DNA from: Morchella semilibera
Lineage: Eukaryota; Ascomycota; Pezizomycetes; Pezizales; Morchellaceae
DNA length: 64,000 nucleotides
NCBI GenBank assembly: GCA_009192285.1
Contig: WBVU01000005.1
Coordinates: 2,498,731 to 2,562,730, forward strand
Direction of reading: 5' to 3'
Shown here: in pieces, positions 1-12,136 of the stretch
Layout of the letters: each line of letters opens with the position of its first letter
Position numbering within the stretch: the first letter of the stretch is position 1
Position numbers and translations under genes: made by a program
The notes under the pieces: generated by a model
Databases searched by the model: none
What the model was told of the DNA's origin: nothing
The model's input: the letters and a program-made list of their open reading frames with translations, nothing else

Positions 1-348
1 CTTGTAAGAGCACAGGTCTGGATCCCACGCCCCCTGTTTACATCAGTAATCGTTCTGGATCCCGCGTGAAGCGTGGGCGGTAGGGGCATCTCGAACGATT
101 TTACTAGGGCATGTGTTTGAATTTTGATCATTCCCCTCTGCTGACTCTACACCGGATATATATCGGGAGAGTCTAGCAGTGGATTGAGGGAGAATTGGTC
201 CTACGAGAGATGAAGACATTTGGTAAATTGTTTGCCCACCGCGCAGCGAAGCCAGCGGTCCAACCTATAGTGGAACGTAAAAGTTATGGTACAGAGAAGC
301 CAATTTTTATGGCTTACCATTTAAAACCCCTAAACGCAAACACCGCGC
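1..348. other. Intergenic, left edge
   Basis: I see no gene, repeat or RNA here. It lies beyond the 3' end of the minus-strand gene that follows and probably holds its terminator, but no specific signal stands out. Confidence 0.5.
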
Positions 349-1600
349 TCATGATATCTCCTCCGCCCCTACTCCGCCCTCCCGCCCCCTCTGCTCCGCA
401 GAAGCCTGACTCCTTTCGCACCCCTTCCATCCTTCTCTTCCTCCTTCTTCCCCTCCCTCCACTGCTTCTCCGGTACAAACAGCTGCCCCGCCCTCCCCTC
501 CCCGTGCCCTCTTCCTCTCCCGGCTCGCCAGCGCTTTCCTCGCCACTGCCAGATTCTTCACCGTGCTGCCAATCAGCCTACGGTACGGCTCCAGCGGCAG
601 CACCACAGCTCGTGCGTCGTCTCGCGCTGTATCCGCCAACAAGTCCGAGATACGCAGCGAGGGCTCTGGCCCAGGTGTCCGTGGGAGAAGCGTCTATACA
701 GTCAGCCAAATGTATACTAGGCAGCGGTAAAAGGGGGGTGGGGGGTTCACATATGTCATCCCATCACGCCGCATCTCCTCCCCCTCCCTTCGGAAGATCT
801 CAATTGTCCCCGTCAGCTCCCCAACCCACTTCTCCGTCTCACAAGACCTATGCTCCTCGCGGACACTAAACGGCGGGGACTCCCCCTCCCCTTCCCCCTG
901 TTCCATAACCTCCTCCTCCTCCTGCTGCTGCTGCTCAGCAACAGGCCCCTCCTCAATATTGATTACCACCACGGCCTCCACGCCCCCTTCACTTCCCATC
1001 AGCCACGTTCTTGCGGCGGACAGAACGTCACTGTACCGCTGCTTAAACGCCACCTCGAACACCACGCGCGGGAAAGGGTCACACGTCCACTCGTCCCCAG
1101 GGCCAGGTCCAGGCCGCAAATACACGAACGCAGCGTTGGGCTGCCGCACCCCTGCACTAAGCTCAACATCGTAGCTGCCCAGTAGCTGCGTGTGTGAAAG
1201 CTCAGTGGGTGTTAGGGTATCATTAAGGAGTATGTACCTTGAAAGCCAGGCGTTGAGAACGGCGTGCAGCTGCGTCTGCATGCAGCGGAGTGTGAGCGTG
1301 TGTGTGGTTTCGTCGTAGGCGTAGCTTGGATGTTGTCAGTGCTGGTAGGAAATGGGAGGGATAGAGGGGGAGGGGGGGACATGGTACGCACAGGAGGCGT
1401 TTTCCGCGCGACTGACACCAGCTGCGGAAGTGGGCGAAGCGGGCAGGGGAAACGGAGGGAAGGACGAGAGGACGAGAGTGGAAGTAATCCGTGGAGAGGA
1501 AGGAGGTAATGGTGGCGTAAAATTCGGAGAGGGGGGGCGAAAGCTGTGGGGGTGGGAGATTTGAAGGTGGGGTGTTGGAAGTACAGTACGAGGACATCAT
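349..1600 (-). CDS. Uma2-like PD-(D/E)XK nuclease-fold protein
   Basis: Predicted three-exon gene of about 375 residues. Exon 1 is 1600-1392, intron 1391-1325 (GTGCGT donor, CTGAC branch site, AAG acceptor), exon 2 1324-751, intron 750-694 (GTGAAC donor, TAG acceptor), exon 3 693-349; both junctions keep the frame. Exon 2 shows the order of elements known in Uma2-type restriction-endonuclease-like proteins: a strand RQPNAAFVYL, then FPRVVFEVAFKQ with the central Glu, a helix ending in TWL, and a strand VVVINIEE. The first motif is usually PD in this fold; here it reads PN, so catalytic activity is doubtful. The C-terminus is rich in Arg, Gly and Glu. The start is the first Met of a pair at 1600/1597; an in-frame Met at 1681 would add 27 residues. 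The family assignment is by pattern only and the cellular role is unknown. Confidence 0.6.
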
Positions 1601-4600
1601 TGTGGTAGTGTGTGGATCGGTGGGTGGGAGTGGGGAAATTGTCGTGGTGGTTGTTGATGGAAGATATTGGATGTGATGCATCGAGTGGGGATCGACTGCT
1701 GAGTCATGTCTCCTCCTGTCGGACTAGATCCGTGGCTACTTGTCTTTATTCCGGGAGCCGGATATGACCCTTTTAGTACAAAGTCACAATGATAGAAGAG
1801 AAGAAGAAAGAAGGCACAATGAGCGTGAATAACATTAAAAGAAAGCAGTAGGGGAAAGAAAGGATAAACTCGGAACCACACCCATATATCCGTCGATTGA
1901 GGTATGTTATGTGAAGTGTCTACTCGTCTTCGAGACCGGACTTCTTGAACGGCTGGTCTGAACGCTATTGATCAGTCTCAGGAGTGACATTACCGCAAAA
2001 ACTCAAAACAGAATAGGCATCTCTCCTTTCCTTGCTTTAGCGGTAACTGAGACTATGGGAGGGCACCTACATGTACTCGCTATCCGCCGTAATAACCTGA
2101 AAATGCAAGTGACAGTTACAAGGATTATTTGTATCTAGTGGCGCAGAAGTTATCCCTGCCTTATTCACTGCATTTTCAGGTTCTTATGGTGGGTAGCGAG
2201 TACTCTGGTTGATGCATGCATAGAGTTCCAGATTTATAATATCCATATCATTGCATGCAGTGGTCGGTGCCTGCAGTGTGCCGTTGTTTTCTCGCTTTGG
2301 TTCAACAGTTCTCGGCGTCGAGTGACATTTCATGACCTCCGTATATCTATTTATAATAGTAGTCCGACACTCCATCTAAGGTCCGGGGATGACAACAGGT
2401 TGGTCTGTTCAATTACGGCGTCAGGTAGCTTAGCCAGGTCGTTTACAGAATTACACTACCACTACCCCCACCTCCTCTTGGGTGGCAGGAGTTCCCTGTG
2501 TAATTGACGGCGCGCAGGTCTGCTGGAGGCCAACCTCTCATCAACTGTTGATTTATTCTCTAGGTCGGACACGTGACAGATCTGTATTAAGAGTGACATT
2601 GACCTTTGGTACAAGGGTGGAGAGTGCGGCGGAACCAGACAGAGTGGTCAACACGCTGTTAGTCGACATCGGGGGGTGGAGGGACATGGCCACCTGCCTT
2701 TGCGATTCACGCGGATGGGATTGGTTGGCAGGAAAAATTATCCGAAGTACTCAGTCGTTAATAAGAAAGTCGGAATTTTTGATAAGCGTTTGGTTGCAAC
2801 GATATCCGACGACTTAGTTAACGCGCGAGTACCTGGTTCCCACAACTACCTATATCCTTGCACACCATCCATTCATATATCATCACTCGATCATGTCATA
2901 GCACTCGGTCATAGGCAATCACCCGCCGAAGCTCATCAACAACGGAGATTACTAGGTGACCAAGTCACCGTTATAAATTACTCCCGGAACTGGCCGCGCC
3001 ATGGTACACCATTTGGTCATGTGCTATCACTCGATCACCGTATATCACTCGAGGATGCCCCATCGGTGACGGATTTCCATTTTTTTTGTTTTTTGTTTAC
3101 TTCATTAATGCGGATTTCCATTGATTGATACTTCATATATTAACGTATTTCCAGGACGCGGTAACTAGGTCACCCCCAGATACGGAAGTAGCACTAGACC
3201 GGTATACACTACGCTAGTTGTGGAGCGAAGATACTAGTGGACTAGTTCCTTCTCGTAACGGTTCGGTGTTAAGGCGATTGTCCTGGCAATATTATATCCA
3301 ACAGCTTGCACCATTGCAACATATCTTCAACCACTTCCCGGTACGCCCAAAACCTTCACAACCATCAACTCAGGTGTCAGCAGAGCTTACAGAGAAAGTG
3401 AAGGAATATATTTCTGAACGTTCCGAGCGTTCTTTCCTCGCCCCAATCTATTCAGCGGTGTGAAACTATAGATTTAAAATGATGAGTGGAGCTCAAATAT
3501 AAAGAGTGTTGCGAACCTACCTTACTTTTCTCATTGCCACTGCCCGTTCCAATCTTAGCTATCTTCGACACTATTGGGTGCTAGGCTATAACTTCGAACA
3601 GTCAACAGGGCTCAAATAGAGTGTAATGAGGTAGAAATACCCGAAGATTCCGGACCTCCCTTTCTCACAACAGTGCTACTGCAGCGTAGTAGCCACTGCC
3701 GGGTCAGATCTTGGAGGTTGAACCATCAATTTTCGACGGCTTGCGGAACTCAGCCGTAGAGTTTTCGAAAGCCCAATGATTTACCTGATTCGGATGCAGG
3801 TGGGAACTGGTGTTGGCTTGCAAGATACGTCGGGACTATGGTATCGTGGGCGGCGCTGGGGTGCCTTGAACTCAGTGGCTACTTTCAATCTGAGGGCTCA
3901 CTGTGCCTGGTGGATCCGGCCTCTATTCGATGGCTTCGGTGGATTGATTATCTGTAGCTTTCCTGGGTGGATTCACAGATTAGGTGAGTTCTAGGATTCG
4001 CGGACTTACTACATGTGCTAGTGGAACGGGTCTGGTATCTCTGTAAGTTCCGCGGGTTCGATAGATTCAGTGGATCAGTCGGGTTGCTGGACACCTTGTG
4101 TGTGGTTTTGGCGGGCTCGGCGGCCCCCCTGAGCTTGGTTGTTTCCCTCGATTTCAGGGATGTGTTGAATTGAGTTGACTCGCTGGATTCATCGCCTCGC
4201 TGGTTTTGTGAGTGAGATGGTAGATTTGCTGGTTTCTAGTATTGATGATGATGGTTCCGGTCAAGGAGTGGGACCTCTACCCTGGCGGGGTTGTGAGGTG
4301 GGGATGAGGAGGCTCAAACAAGGTTTAGAATAGTTGCAGGAAGGAACCAGATACAAGCTTCGCTAAGCGAGATCGGTTATCTGAATCTAGGCTTGGCGTG
4401 ATCGTGATCTTTATGCCTTAAGCTTATATAGCTAACTCTCGTGCCCCCCATCCACATCACAGGTCGTTTAATTATAACAGACGATTACTACTGTCAATTA
4501 ACACTCGCTGTCTGTTATGTCTAAGATGAAAGCTCGTTTCCTGGGCAACAAGGGGTTTTCTAAGCTGAGATTGTTGACTGGTGCGGGGTAGAGTCGATTC

Positions 4601-5562
4601 ATACAGCGATTACAACACCTGTGGGTGATTGCGAGATACATGAAAGCAATCATGATTAGATTTTTATAATGGTATTGTCCTCCTATGCTAACTCCTGTGA
4701 AGTTGGACGACACGATCACCCACTAAACCCTTCTTTCTAGGCTCCGCCATGAAAATCCAAGGGAGGTTTTGCCACCGGTATCTAGTCCAATAGGTTCGAA
4801 AATCAAATAGGTAGATAAAGCGATATGAATATGGGATTGAAACGACGACTAAAGTGTGTTATTTTTGATTGAGAGCCCAGGTTATAAATGACAATAACAT
4901 TCTGCATATAGTCGGGAATTCAGGTATCAATCATGCCTTTGAGAGTCCCAGTATTATTAGAATAGGGTGGTATATGGGTCGGAAGCTTTGAGTCGTCATT
5001 CCATGCGTAAGACAGGCAGCAGCGACTAAGAAAGGGAGTGTCTTTGTCTTTTGCAAAGACATAATCGTTCCAATCCCTCCAAATACAAAGAATCCTATGG
5101 GGGGCTTGTCTGGCGTTCTGATACCTGATATGTACTGATCACGCATTCTCAGATAAGATATTTTATATTTCTTGTAGCTGCAGGACAAGCGTCCAAGTAA
5201 TGGTCCAGTGGTCACTTTGAGCTAATCCCAACGAATTAGCCTACTCTAGGCACCACTGCAGCACCCAGCGCTAGTGTCTACTACTCAATCACTCTGGTAT
5301 CAAACTGTGATCAGTTTTCCTTGGCTTTTATATTTATGATTATACTTAATTCTCTAGTATTTGGCCTCTGTTCGTATACGCGGGACTCAACATACATGGG
5401 TGATTCCTACACCAATCCAAGGTTCAAGCGCTGTACCATGTACATAATTGCCCTCTCTCCTGGGTCCCTGCTTTTGGCGATAGGAATTCATTGATATATT
5501 TATAACATATGGAACCCGCTTAAGTTGAATATCTACATCAGAACTTTCTTCCGCCACATGCA
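1601..5562. other. Gene-free stretch
   Basis: About 4 kb without a convincing gene. It holds one miniature inverted-repeat element (2076-2200). The short open frames here lack domains or matching splice signals. A T/G-rich stretch lies around 4000-4300. I see nothing else. Confidence 0.5.
2076..2200. mobile_element. MITE family 1, copy 1 (TA-flanked)
   Basis: Inverted repeats of about 34 bp (left arm 2076-2107, right arm about 2169-2200) begin CTCGCTATCC and CTCGCTACCC on their own strands and both end in CCTGAAAATGC. The flanks are TA on both sides (2074-2075 and 2201-2202), the target duplication of Tc1/mariner/pogo-type transposition. The core GGATTATTTGT is shared with copies at 28112-28235 and 34360-34467. 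There is no coding capacity, so it is a non-autonomous element. Confidence 0.75.
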
Positions 5563-8188
5563 TCAACGCCACCAGTTCTTCAACTTGGTCATGCCTCGCT
5601 TATAAAATGCCTCCTTTGGAATACGGGGACGTTTGGTTAAACCAATCGCTGTTGTGGAGGTATTGCCTCCTATCTGCAGTTCATCCACTGCCTCTCCTTG
5701 TGCCCGGGTGGTGGTGGAGTCAGATTCTTCAGATCGTCCAGGGCTGGGCGGAGTAGGGCCAGGAACGGCTTCCTGCCTAGGCACGTCCGCTGAAATGCTC
5801 TGTGTCGGGTGTATTGTTTTGGTGGTTGTTTCGGCGGTTGTATTGGTGGAGATTGCGTTTGTTGTCGGTGGACGCAAAGGATTGTCTTCCTGGCTACGCT
5901 GTCCTTCAACAAACTTCCGGTGCCAATCCAGTAGGATTGTTACAATAGCCGTGTGGCCACCCCTCCGCTGCCAGCTGCATGGGTGTAGCCCCCTTCTTTG
6001 CCATTCCGTTCATATCCGCTCCACGTTCAAGCAACAACTTCGTGATCTCAGGAAAACCGCGCTGTGCTGCTATGTGCAAAGCTGAATGACCTTCATCGTC
6101 AGTAGCTGTCAGGTCTGCGCCTTTGTCGAGAAGCCGGAGCAGAAGGTTCTCTTGTCCGAAGTGCGCCGCATAAGACAAGGGTGTTTTATTATCGCCAGTT
6201 CTCGCCTCAATATCTGCACCCTTCTCTAGTAGCAAGTTCGCAATACTAATATTGCCACTTTGCGCTGCCTTGTGCAAGGGTGAGACATTGAATCCATCGG
6301 CCTCTCGAACGTCTGAGCCATTGTCGAGCAGGAAACGGACAATATCCTCTTGTCCGAGTCTGGCCGCAATATGCAGTGGTGTCTCGCCGGCGTTGCTATT
6401 CCTTCCTTGAACATTGGCACCCCTTTCCAAAAGCAGCTGTGTCACACGGAGGTGCCCCTGTGAAACGGCAAAATGCAGAGCAGAGTACGCAAAGTCCGCC
6501 ACAGCATTGACATCGGCGCGGGCATCGAGTAATGACCGTACTGCCTGTTCCCTCCCCGCAGAGGCCGCAAATAAGAGTGCTGTGCACTCCCCCTCCCCTC
6601 TGACCTCCGTATCTGCACCCCTTTTCAGTAACATAACGACGGCCTTGTCGGCTCCACTTTCAGCCGCAGCCTGCAAGGCTGTGAATCCCTTTCCATCTAC
6701 GAGTTCGAGGCTTGCGCCCTCGGAGAGTAGTAGTTGGATAATCTCCGTGTGGTCACCTCGGGAGGCAGCTGTGAGAGGCGTATTTTCGTTTTCCAGTACT
6801 GCGTCAACATTTGCTCCGTTGTCGAGCATCATCCGAACCAGATGGAGGTGGCCACCTGCAGCTCCCCCGATGAGGCCTGTACCATAGTTACCCGGTTAGT
6901 GTCTGAGCTACCAGGCACGGCCGTGGAGGAGGAACACCTTTATCCATGGGCGAGATCCCAGGTTTCGTAGGGTTTAGCACCACAGGCTGGGTATTCCCTA
7001 GCTGCATTGCATCTAACTCTGGTTTCGCCTGGATCGGAGGCTCGAAAGGCTCCGCATCACCAACAGTGTTGTCGGCCCGAATGTTATCATTCGAAATGCG
7101 CTCACTAATCTCTATAGTAGGCATCTCAGAGCTCTCTGTGACCATTGTGTCGCTGTAGCCTTGTATCGTAAGCTTTGCAGCTTCGGGCGCGGGGCCGGGG
7201 TCGTCGTCCCAGATGCTTTCGTTATCTGATTCTGGCTGGAGCAGCTGGTGCTGGCGAGCCTTCTCCGCCGTGGGCCTATCCTGTGGTTCTGGCATCATCA
7301 AACTAGTAATGAATTGGACGACTGTGGTACTGGCCTTGCTGAGCTTCGCTCCCGGGAACGGGATTTTGCCCTGCACGTATTCAATCAACCGCCGATGATC
7401 GAGAAACGGCGTCTCCTTGGTGATCATGGCGTGGACCAGGCAGCCAAGGGCCCAGATATCAACGGCATACGTATAATTCGAGGAGTCAGACCCCGAGTCC
7501 AGATATCCCCAGATCTCAGGCGCCATGTAGAGAGGACTGCCAGCAGTCGTCTGCAACAGCGTTCCGTCCACTAACTGCTTCGAGATCCCAAAGTCGCCGA
7601 TTTTAACAACGAGTGGCATCCACGTGGAGATGAAAACATTTTCGGGCTTGAGGTCGCGGTGGCAGAAGCCATGCTGGTGCATGACGGACAGCCCATCGAG
7701 CAGCTGCCCCGTGATGGACTTGACATCGTTCTCCGAGAGGTCATCGTCCTTAATAAATGCCCCAAGGTCGCCGCATTCCATGTACTCCATCGCCAGAAAA
7801 AGGTCCTCGTTGTTCATGAACCACCCGAGAACTGGACAAAGTGGCGGGGGAACTAGACCAACGTTATAATACAGATTGAATATAGTAGTAGATACCTCGG
7901 AGGGACGTATATTACCTCGGACATCTTGATCATAGCCTCTATCTCTTGGAGTCTAACCGCCGACTTATGAATTTGCTTGACAGCGCGGAGCACTCCGGTG
8001 TTGACACATTTTTCCTTCCACACCGTGCCAGATGCACCCCCACCAAGCCTTTCCCCCCGCATCCATATTTCAGACCGTGGCTGTCCGGAGGAGGCTGAAC
8101 CGCCGCCGGGGTATGTGTGTGTGACCTGGCCCGGGCTGAATTCTGTAGCGAATTTATGGGTATCGAATTTGCTGAATGTCAGTGTCAT
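5563..8188 (-). CDS. Ser/Thr protein kinase-ankyrin repeat fusion (two frame breaks)
   Basis: Three exons: 8188-7916, intron 7915-7853 (GTAATA/CTAG), 7852-6938, intron 6937-6877 (GTGTTC donor, CACTAAC branch site, TACAG acceptor), 6876-5563; about 833 residues if continuous. The kinase domain has LGGGASGTVW (residues 48-57), AVK lysine at 71, HRDLKPEN, DFG and APE, so it looks catalytically competent. A linker is followed by about nine ankyrin repeats (TPLHIAARLGQEDIV type) and a Ser/Thr-rich tail. Two one-base frame breaks are visible. Just after the exon 2 start, HFVQFSGWF continues only if the GGG at about 7825 had one more G. In the last ankyrin repeat, LAAEGGHTAIV needs one G fewer in the GGGG at about 5960. 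Both lie in G runs, so sequencing error or recent decay are both possible. The products of this architecture are probably cytosolic signalling proteins; the partner is unknown. Confidence 0.8.
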
Positions 8189-9798
8189 AGCCAAGATTCT
8201 TTATTTTTTGGCGGGGTTCTTATACTGAGGGCACTAGTTCATTGACCCTTCCTGGCTCTACGGGGAGGGGGGAGTGGGGGGGGGGGTGCGTTGGCGTTCG
8301 TACATAGCCACAGCGCCACACGCCTCATGCCACATATTTAACGAGGGAAACGACGGCTGTCACTTCCTGGACGTCAATAGATTGTCCCGAAGTATTTCTT
8401 TGACATGGAACTGATAAGTATAGCTTACCGCTCTAGATGATTGCCATCCACGACTGCTATTTAGCCTCGTGGGTACGGTTGCATAACGAAACTTCGTTGT
8501 GATAGGTTAGCTATATATAGTGACTAGTAGCCTGTAATTAACCTGTCATTCCCATGTCAAGTACTTTGAGAGCTTGGGACAATTCGCAGCATCCAGTGGC
8601 TGGGAAGTGTGGTGTCCATATATGTATGTAGCCGTGACCGCTGCAATATACTTGTAGTCGAGCTCTATTTGCCATAACCCTAGCCCTGGGAACAGAGAAA
8701 TCTCAACAAAGCGCAACTGCAGGATTACCGCCAGTGGAGTTCGGTAGTCCCCTCGAATATTTGTCTTGACATGAAATAGTGTTAGCCGGTCGGAAATGAG
8801 TAGACGTTACGCACGGGCAGGTAGCCAGCACAGAAAACTAAAATGCACAAGTATAACCACCGAGTAAAAAAAAAACTCGACCTGTGGCATGGCAGAGATG
8901 TGACCACTTTTGACAGCCTTATAGAAATCGGGTAAAGAGATTAAGTATTTACATGAAGGTACAAGTAGCTGGAGATGTAACCTTGGCGTAATGTGTAGTT
9001 GAGTCTACGCTGCACCACACCCACAGTACATCTCCGCACCGCTTGTTTGTAGCTTGTGCCTTTCCCAGAACAACGGCCAGCATCACGTCACCTGCACGCG
9101 GCCGAGCAGTGAACGGCTCCTGCTCTCACCAATTATGTAATCATAAGGTATCACTCGCGCCAAGACCGGCCGTGCAAAGTAAATGTTCTTGATCTGGCTA
9201 TTGTTACACTTACTAAGTCCCTCTTTCGTACTGTTTGGCGTAGTCATTTGGCACGATGCTGTGGTTGTACTGCGGAGTAACAACCAAACTCAGTCCATTA
9301 ATTCATTCACTAACAAAATTAAAGAGCAAACATACCTTGAACCAAGAAGACCTCTGACCGTTCAACTAAATCTCAAACCAACTACAGAGTGACATGAGTT
9401 ACACCTACGGCGACGTCAACCAATCAAAGTAACCCTTTTCCTTGGCCAATGCAGAGGAAAACCACCCCTAACCCTTGACAGGCGGCCAAATTTGAGTGCG
9501 ACACACCACTTTGTGATTAGAAATGCAATCATCTGATTACCCTACCTTTTAATGAGAGGGGTATAAAGACTCGTGCCGCCCAGCAGTTGCGACCAGGAAG
9601 TCCCATCACCTTTACATCTACCGAGACGCACAGTTAGACGGACCCAACCAGAACCCCCCCCCCCCCCAACCGGAGACTAAAGTACCTTTGAAGGCTTGTT
9701 TTATGTGCTGAGATACCTTTTTATCCAAAAGGTGATACTAACTGGCTTGTAGATCTTTGGTGCTCGGGACAGACATTCGGATTTAGTTATTGTCCTCT
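8189..9798. other. Intergenic with a promoter for the next gene
   Basis: No gene is seen in this 1.6 kb. A G run of about a dozen lies near 8275-8287 and a C run of about 13 near 9654-9667. The right part carries the TATA box listed separately. Confidence 0.5.
9562..9567 (+). promoter_or_regulatory. TATA box candidate
   Basis: TATAAA lies 232 bp upstream of the ATG at 9799, after a pyrimidine-rich segment. It is a plausible core promoter for the exon-duplicated gene, judged by position and sequence only. Confidence 0.4.
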
Positions 9799-10735
9799 AT
9801 GGCGGATAGTAGACGGAAAATCGTGAAAGACCACTGGGGTAGCCGCACCAATTTCCAGGCTTCCTATGGATTACGTATGACGCCCGAGGATCTTGCGGAA
9901 GGGGATGCGATCCTGGATGCAATGCGGAGATACGACGCGGCTAATTTGGAGGAGAATGATGGTGATAATAAAGGTAGGTAAGCCATAGTGATGGGTACAA
10001 CTGTTGACCTGACCTAGCAGAGTTTGCTAATTGAGTTTTGTTCACAGAGGCTGAAGGTCAATGGGTTAAGACGAATAGGGAGAGGTATGAAGCTGGAGGG
10101 CGTAGTGAACTCAAAGAGGCTGTTGCTGGGCAGATGGCGGAGGAGCAAAACTTTACGTCAACTGGAGATCCGGAGATGGATCTGATTATCGGGATGGGGT
10201 TGAGGGGTATGGAGGGTGATCCTGAATTCAGCCATACACCCAAGCCAGGAGAGGGTGCTTCGAGTAACCTGGGAGGGCCGGCGGTGGGAGCTGGGGCGAC
10301 AAAGTCGAAGCGGCAACGGAAGAGGGAGAGACAGCGGGAGAATAAGAGGAAGCATAATCAGGAGAACGACGTTGGTAAAGGTGAGTGAGCTATCGCGACG
10401 GGTATGACTGATGACTTGACGTAGGAGCGCTTGTTAATTGAATTTTGTTTATAGAGACTGAAAGTGAATGGGTCAGAAATAACAGGGAAAGGTACGAAGC
10501 CAGAGGGCGTAGTTTATTGAAAGAGATGGCTGCTAAGCAGTGGGCGGAGGAGTATAACTTTACGCAAACCGGTGACCCGGAGATGGATATGATTATTGCG
10601 ATGGGGTTGAGGGATATGAAAGAGGATCCTGAATTTAGCCATATGTTTGAATCGGAGGAACCTACTACGGGTATCCCGGGGGGGCCGGCGGTGGCAGCTG
10701 TAGCGGCCAAGTCAAAGCAGCAAAGGAAGGGGTAG
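9799..10735 (+). CDS. Unrecognised protein with tandemly duplicated exons
   Basis: Three exons encode 262 residues: 9799-9973, 10048-10380 and 10455-10735, with introns 9974-10047 (GTAGGT...CACAG) and 10381-10454 (GTGAGT...TATAG), both in phase 1. Exons 2 and 3 are copies of one module. Each starts with E-A/T-E-x-x-W-V, continues NRERYEA, then a Lys/Glu-rich helix, then TGDPEMD, I-I-x-M-G-L-R and DPEFSH, a Gly/Pro stretch with GGPAV, and a basic end. The two introns also resemble each other, so the duplication unit was exon plus intron. The exon 3 copy stops earlier than exon 2, which goes on into an Arg/Lys/Glu tail that could act as a nuclear signal. No known domain is recognised. The track-independent start is the ATG at 9799; no upstream in-frame Met exists in the local frame. 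Confidence 0.75.
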
Positions 10736-11289
10736 AGACAGCGGGGGGTCGCCGGTGGTCCGCCAAGGAGCTGGAAGGGGAGAGCCGCCGTCTCGCCGAG
10801 CTTCTCCACCACACTTAACCCTCCATCTCGCCCGTCGGAATAGGCCCCCACGTTTGGAGCAAGGGAAGGAAGTGACCAGAGTCAGGAGGAAGGGTATGGT
10901 GACGGAAGGGCATGTCTCTTGGTTTATAAAGAATCCCTTGACCGCAGCTAGCAATATCATCAGACTTATATACATTTCCCCTTACTATTGTTAGAGTTAT
11001 CTCCCCCGCTGTCATGCTTCATACTGATAAAATTGCCGAGCTTTGCCGTCACCTTCGTAAAGATCAATGCCTAAACTGCCACAGTTAAAGTGTGCGTGCG
11101 GACAAATGGGTTACGAACGCGCCTAGGTCGTCGACTCCCGACCCCTAAATGCCATCGCCATACAAGAGACCATTTCCATTCCCGAGTACCCCCAATCTAG
11201 TGTCCCGAGCCGCCGGCAACGAGTTACTTATATGTCAGGACTAACATCAATCCCAGTTCCACCTAGTCCCCGTCTAAGAAGACCGCTCG
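10736..11289. other. Intergenic
   Basis: No gene is recognised. Just after the stop of the exon-duplicated gene the DNA still resembles the end of its exon 2 for a few bases (GAGACAGCGGG) and then diverges. Confidence 0.4.
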
Positions 11290-12136
11290 AAAACGGCCTT
11301 CATCACCTCCCAAGGAATTTACCAGTAGAAGATCACGCCTTTCCGACTTAGGAGCGCACCCGCGACGAATCGACGCATGACCGACTCGGTGCTGGCCCCG
11401 GCACGCGGCATTCATGGAGGACTGCATCATCTGGCCGAGACCCACGACCTACTCAGCCTCGGCAGGAAGTGACACTCATAAGTCACTAATGTCAAACTGC
11501 CACCGCGTCTTCAAATGCCTAAGCCCAGCGAGCCTTTTCTCCAGCCTCAGTAAGTGTCGGCTCGACGTCCGCACTTCGGCTGAGGGCCTCATGAAGAAAA
11601 AGGCCCCAGAATGGATGCCTGATCTCTCCGCTCCCGCTCTTACCGCGTTCCGCGCCACCAAAGTACCGGTCTTCACTGAAGGGGTGACCCTCGCCGCGTG
11701 CGGCCCCGCGAACCAACGCAACTCTTCACGAACGCCTCCACGAGAGCCTACGGCGGCACAATCAAGCAAGCAGGCAAACCTTTCACTTTCTTCTCCGGCA
11801 GCTTTGGCACGGCCCAACGCGGATGGGCAGCCACTTTCCGAGAACTCTATGCTTGCCTCGCCGCGCACGAGAGGGTCTTGTATCTCTTGCGATGTCGTTC
11901 GCGAGTCACTAGGCCTTGGAGTCACTTCGAATCACCCTCGCCGACTCCGCACGGCGGGTGCACCGGCGCGAGAAGCTGGACCCTTTCCCCCTTTCGCGTC
12001 CGGTACAAGGGAGATAAAGAGATGGGACTCGTCGAACGACAAATGCATTGGCATCCACGTCACAATTCTGGATGCTGATCTATTTCCCGCCTTTGCGCAG
12101 GCTGAACCTGGCAGCGCAGCTCGCCGTGTCATTTGA
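11290..12136 (+). mobile_element. Fossil retroelement fragment (RNase H region)
   Basis: A GC-rich stretch holds a short frame (about 11705-11885) reading like a retrotransposon RNase H domain: an LFTNAS strand where LTR or DIRS-type elements usually have TDAS, then a later FRELYACLAA helix. The rest is decayed and broken in several places. The family may be Ty3/Gypsy or DIRS-like; I cannot decide by eye. No flanking repeats are evident. It is an old relic. Confidence 0.4.

Noticed and set aside
195-869. Plus-strand frame of 224 codons
   Set aside because: Pro/Ser-rich antisense shadow of the Uma2-like gene; no domain and no splice or promoter support.
11414-12136. 240-codon plus-strand frame as a host gene
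   Set aside because: The neighbouring frame carries the RNase H-like motifs; this one is a shadow in GC-rich fossil DNA.
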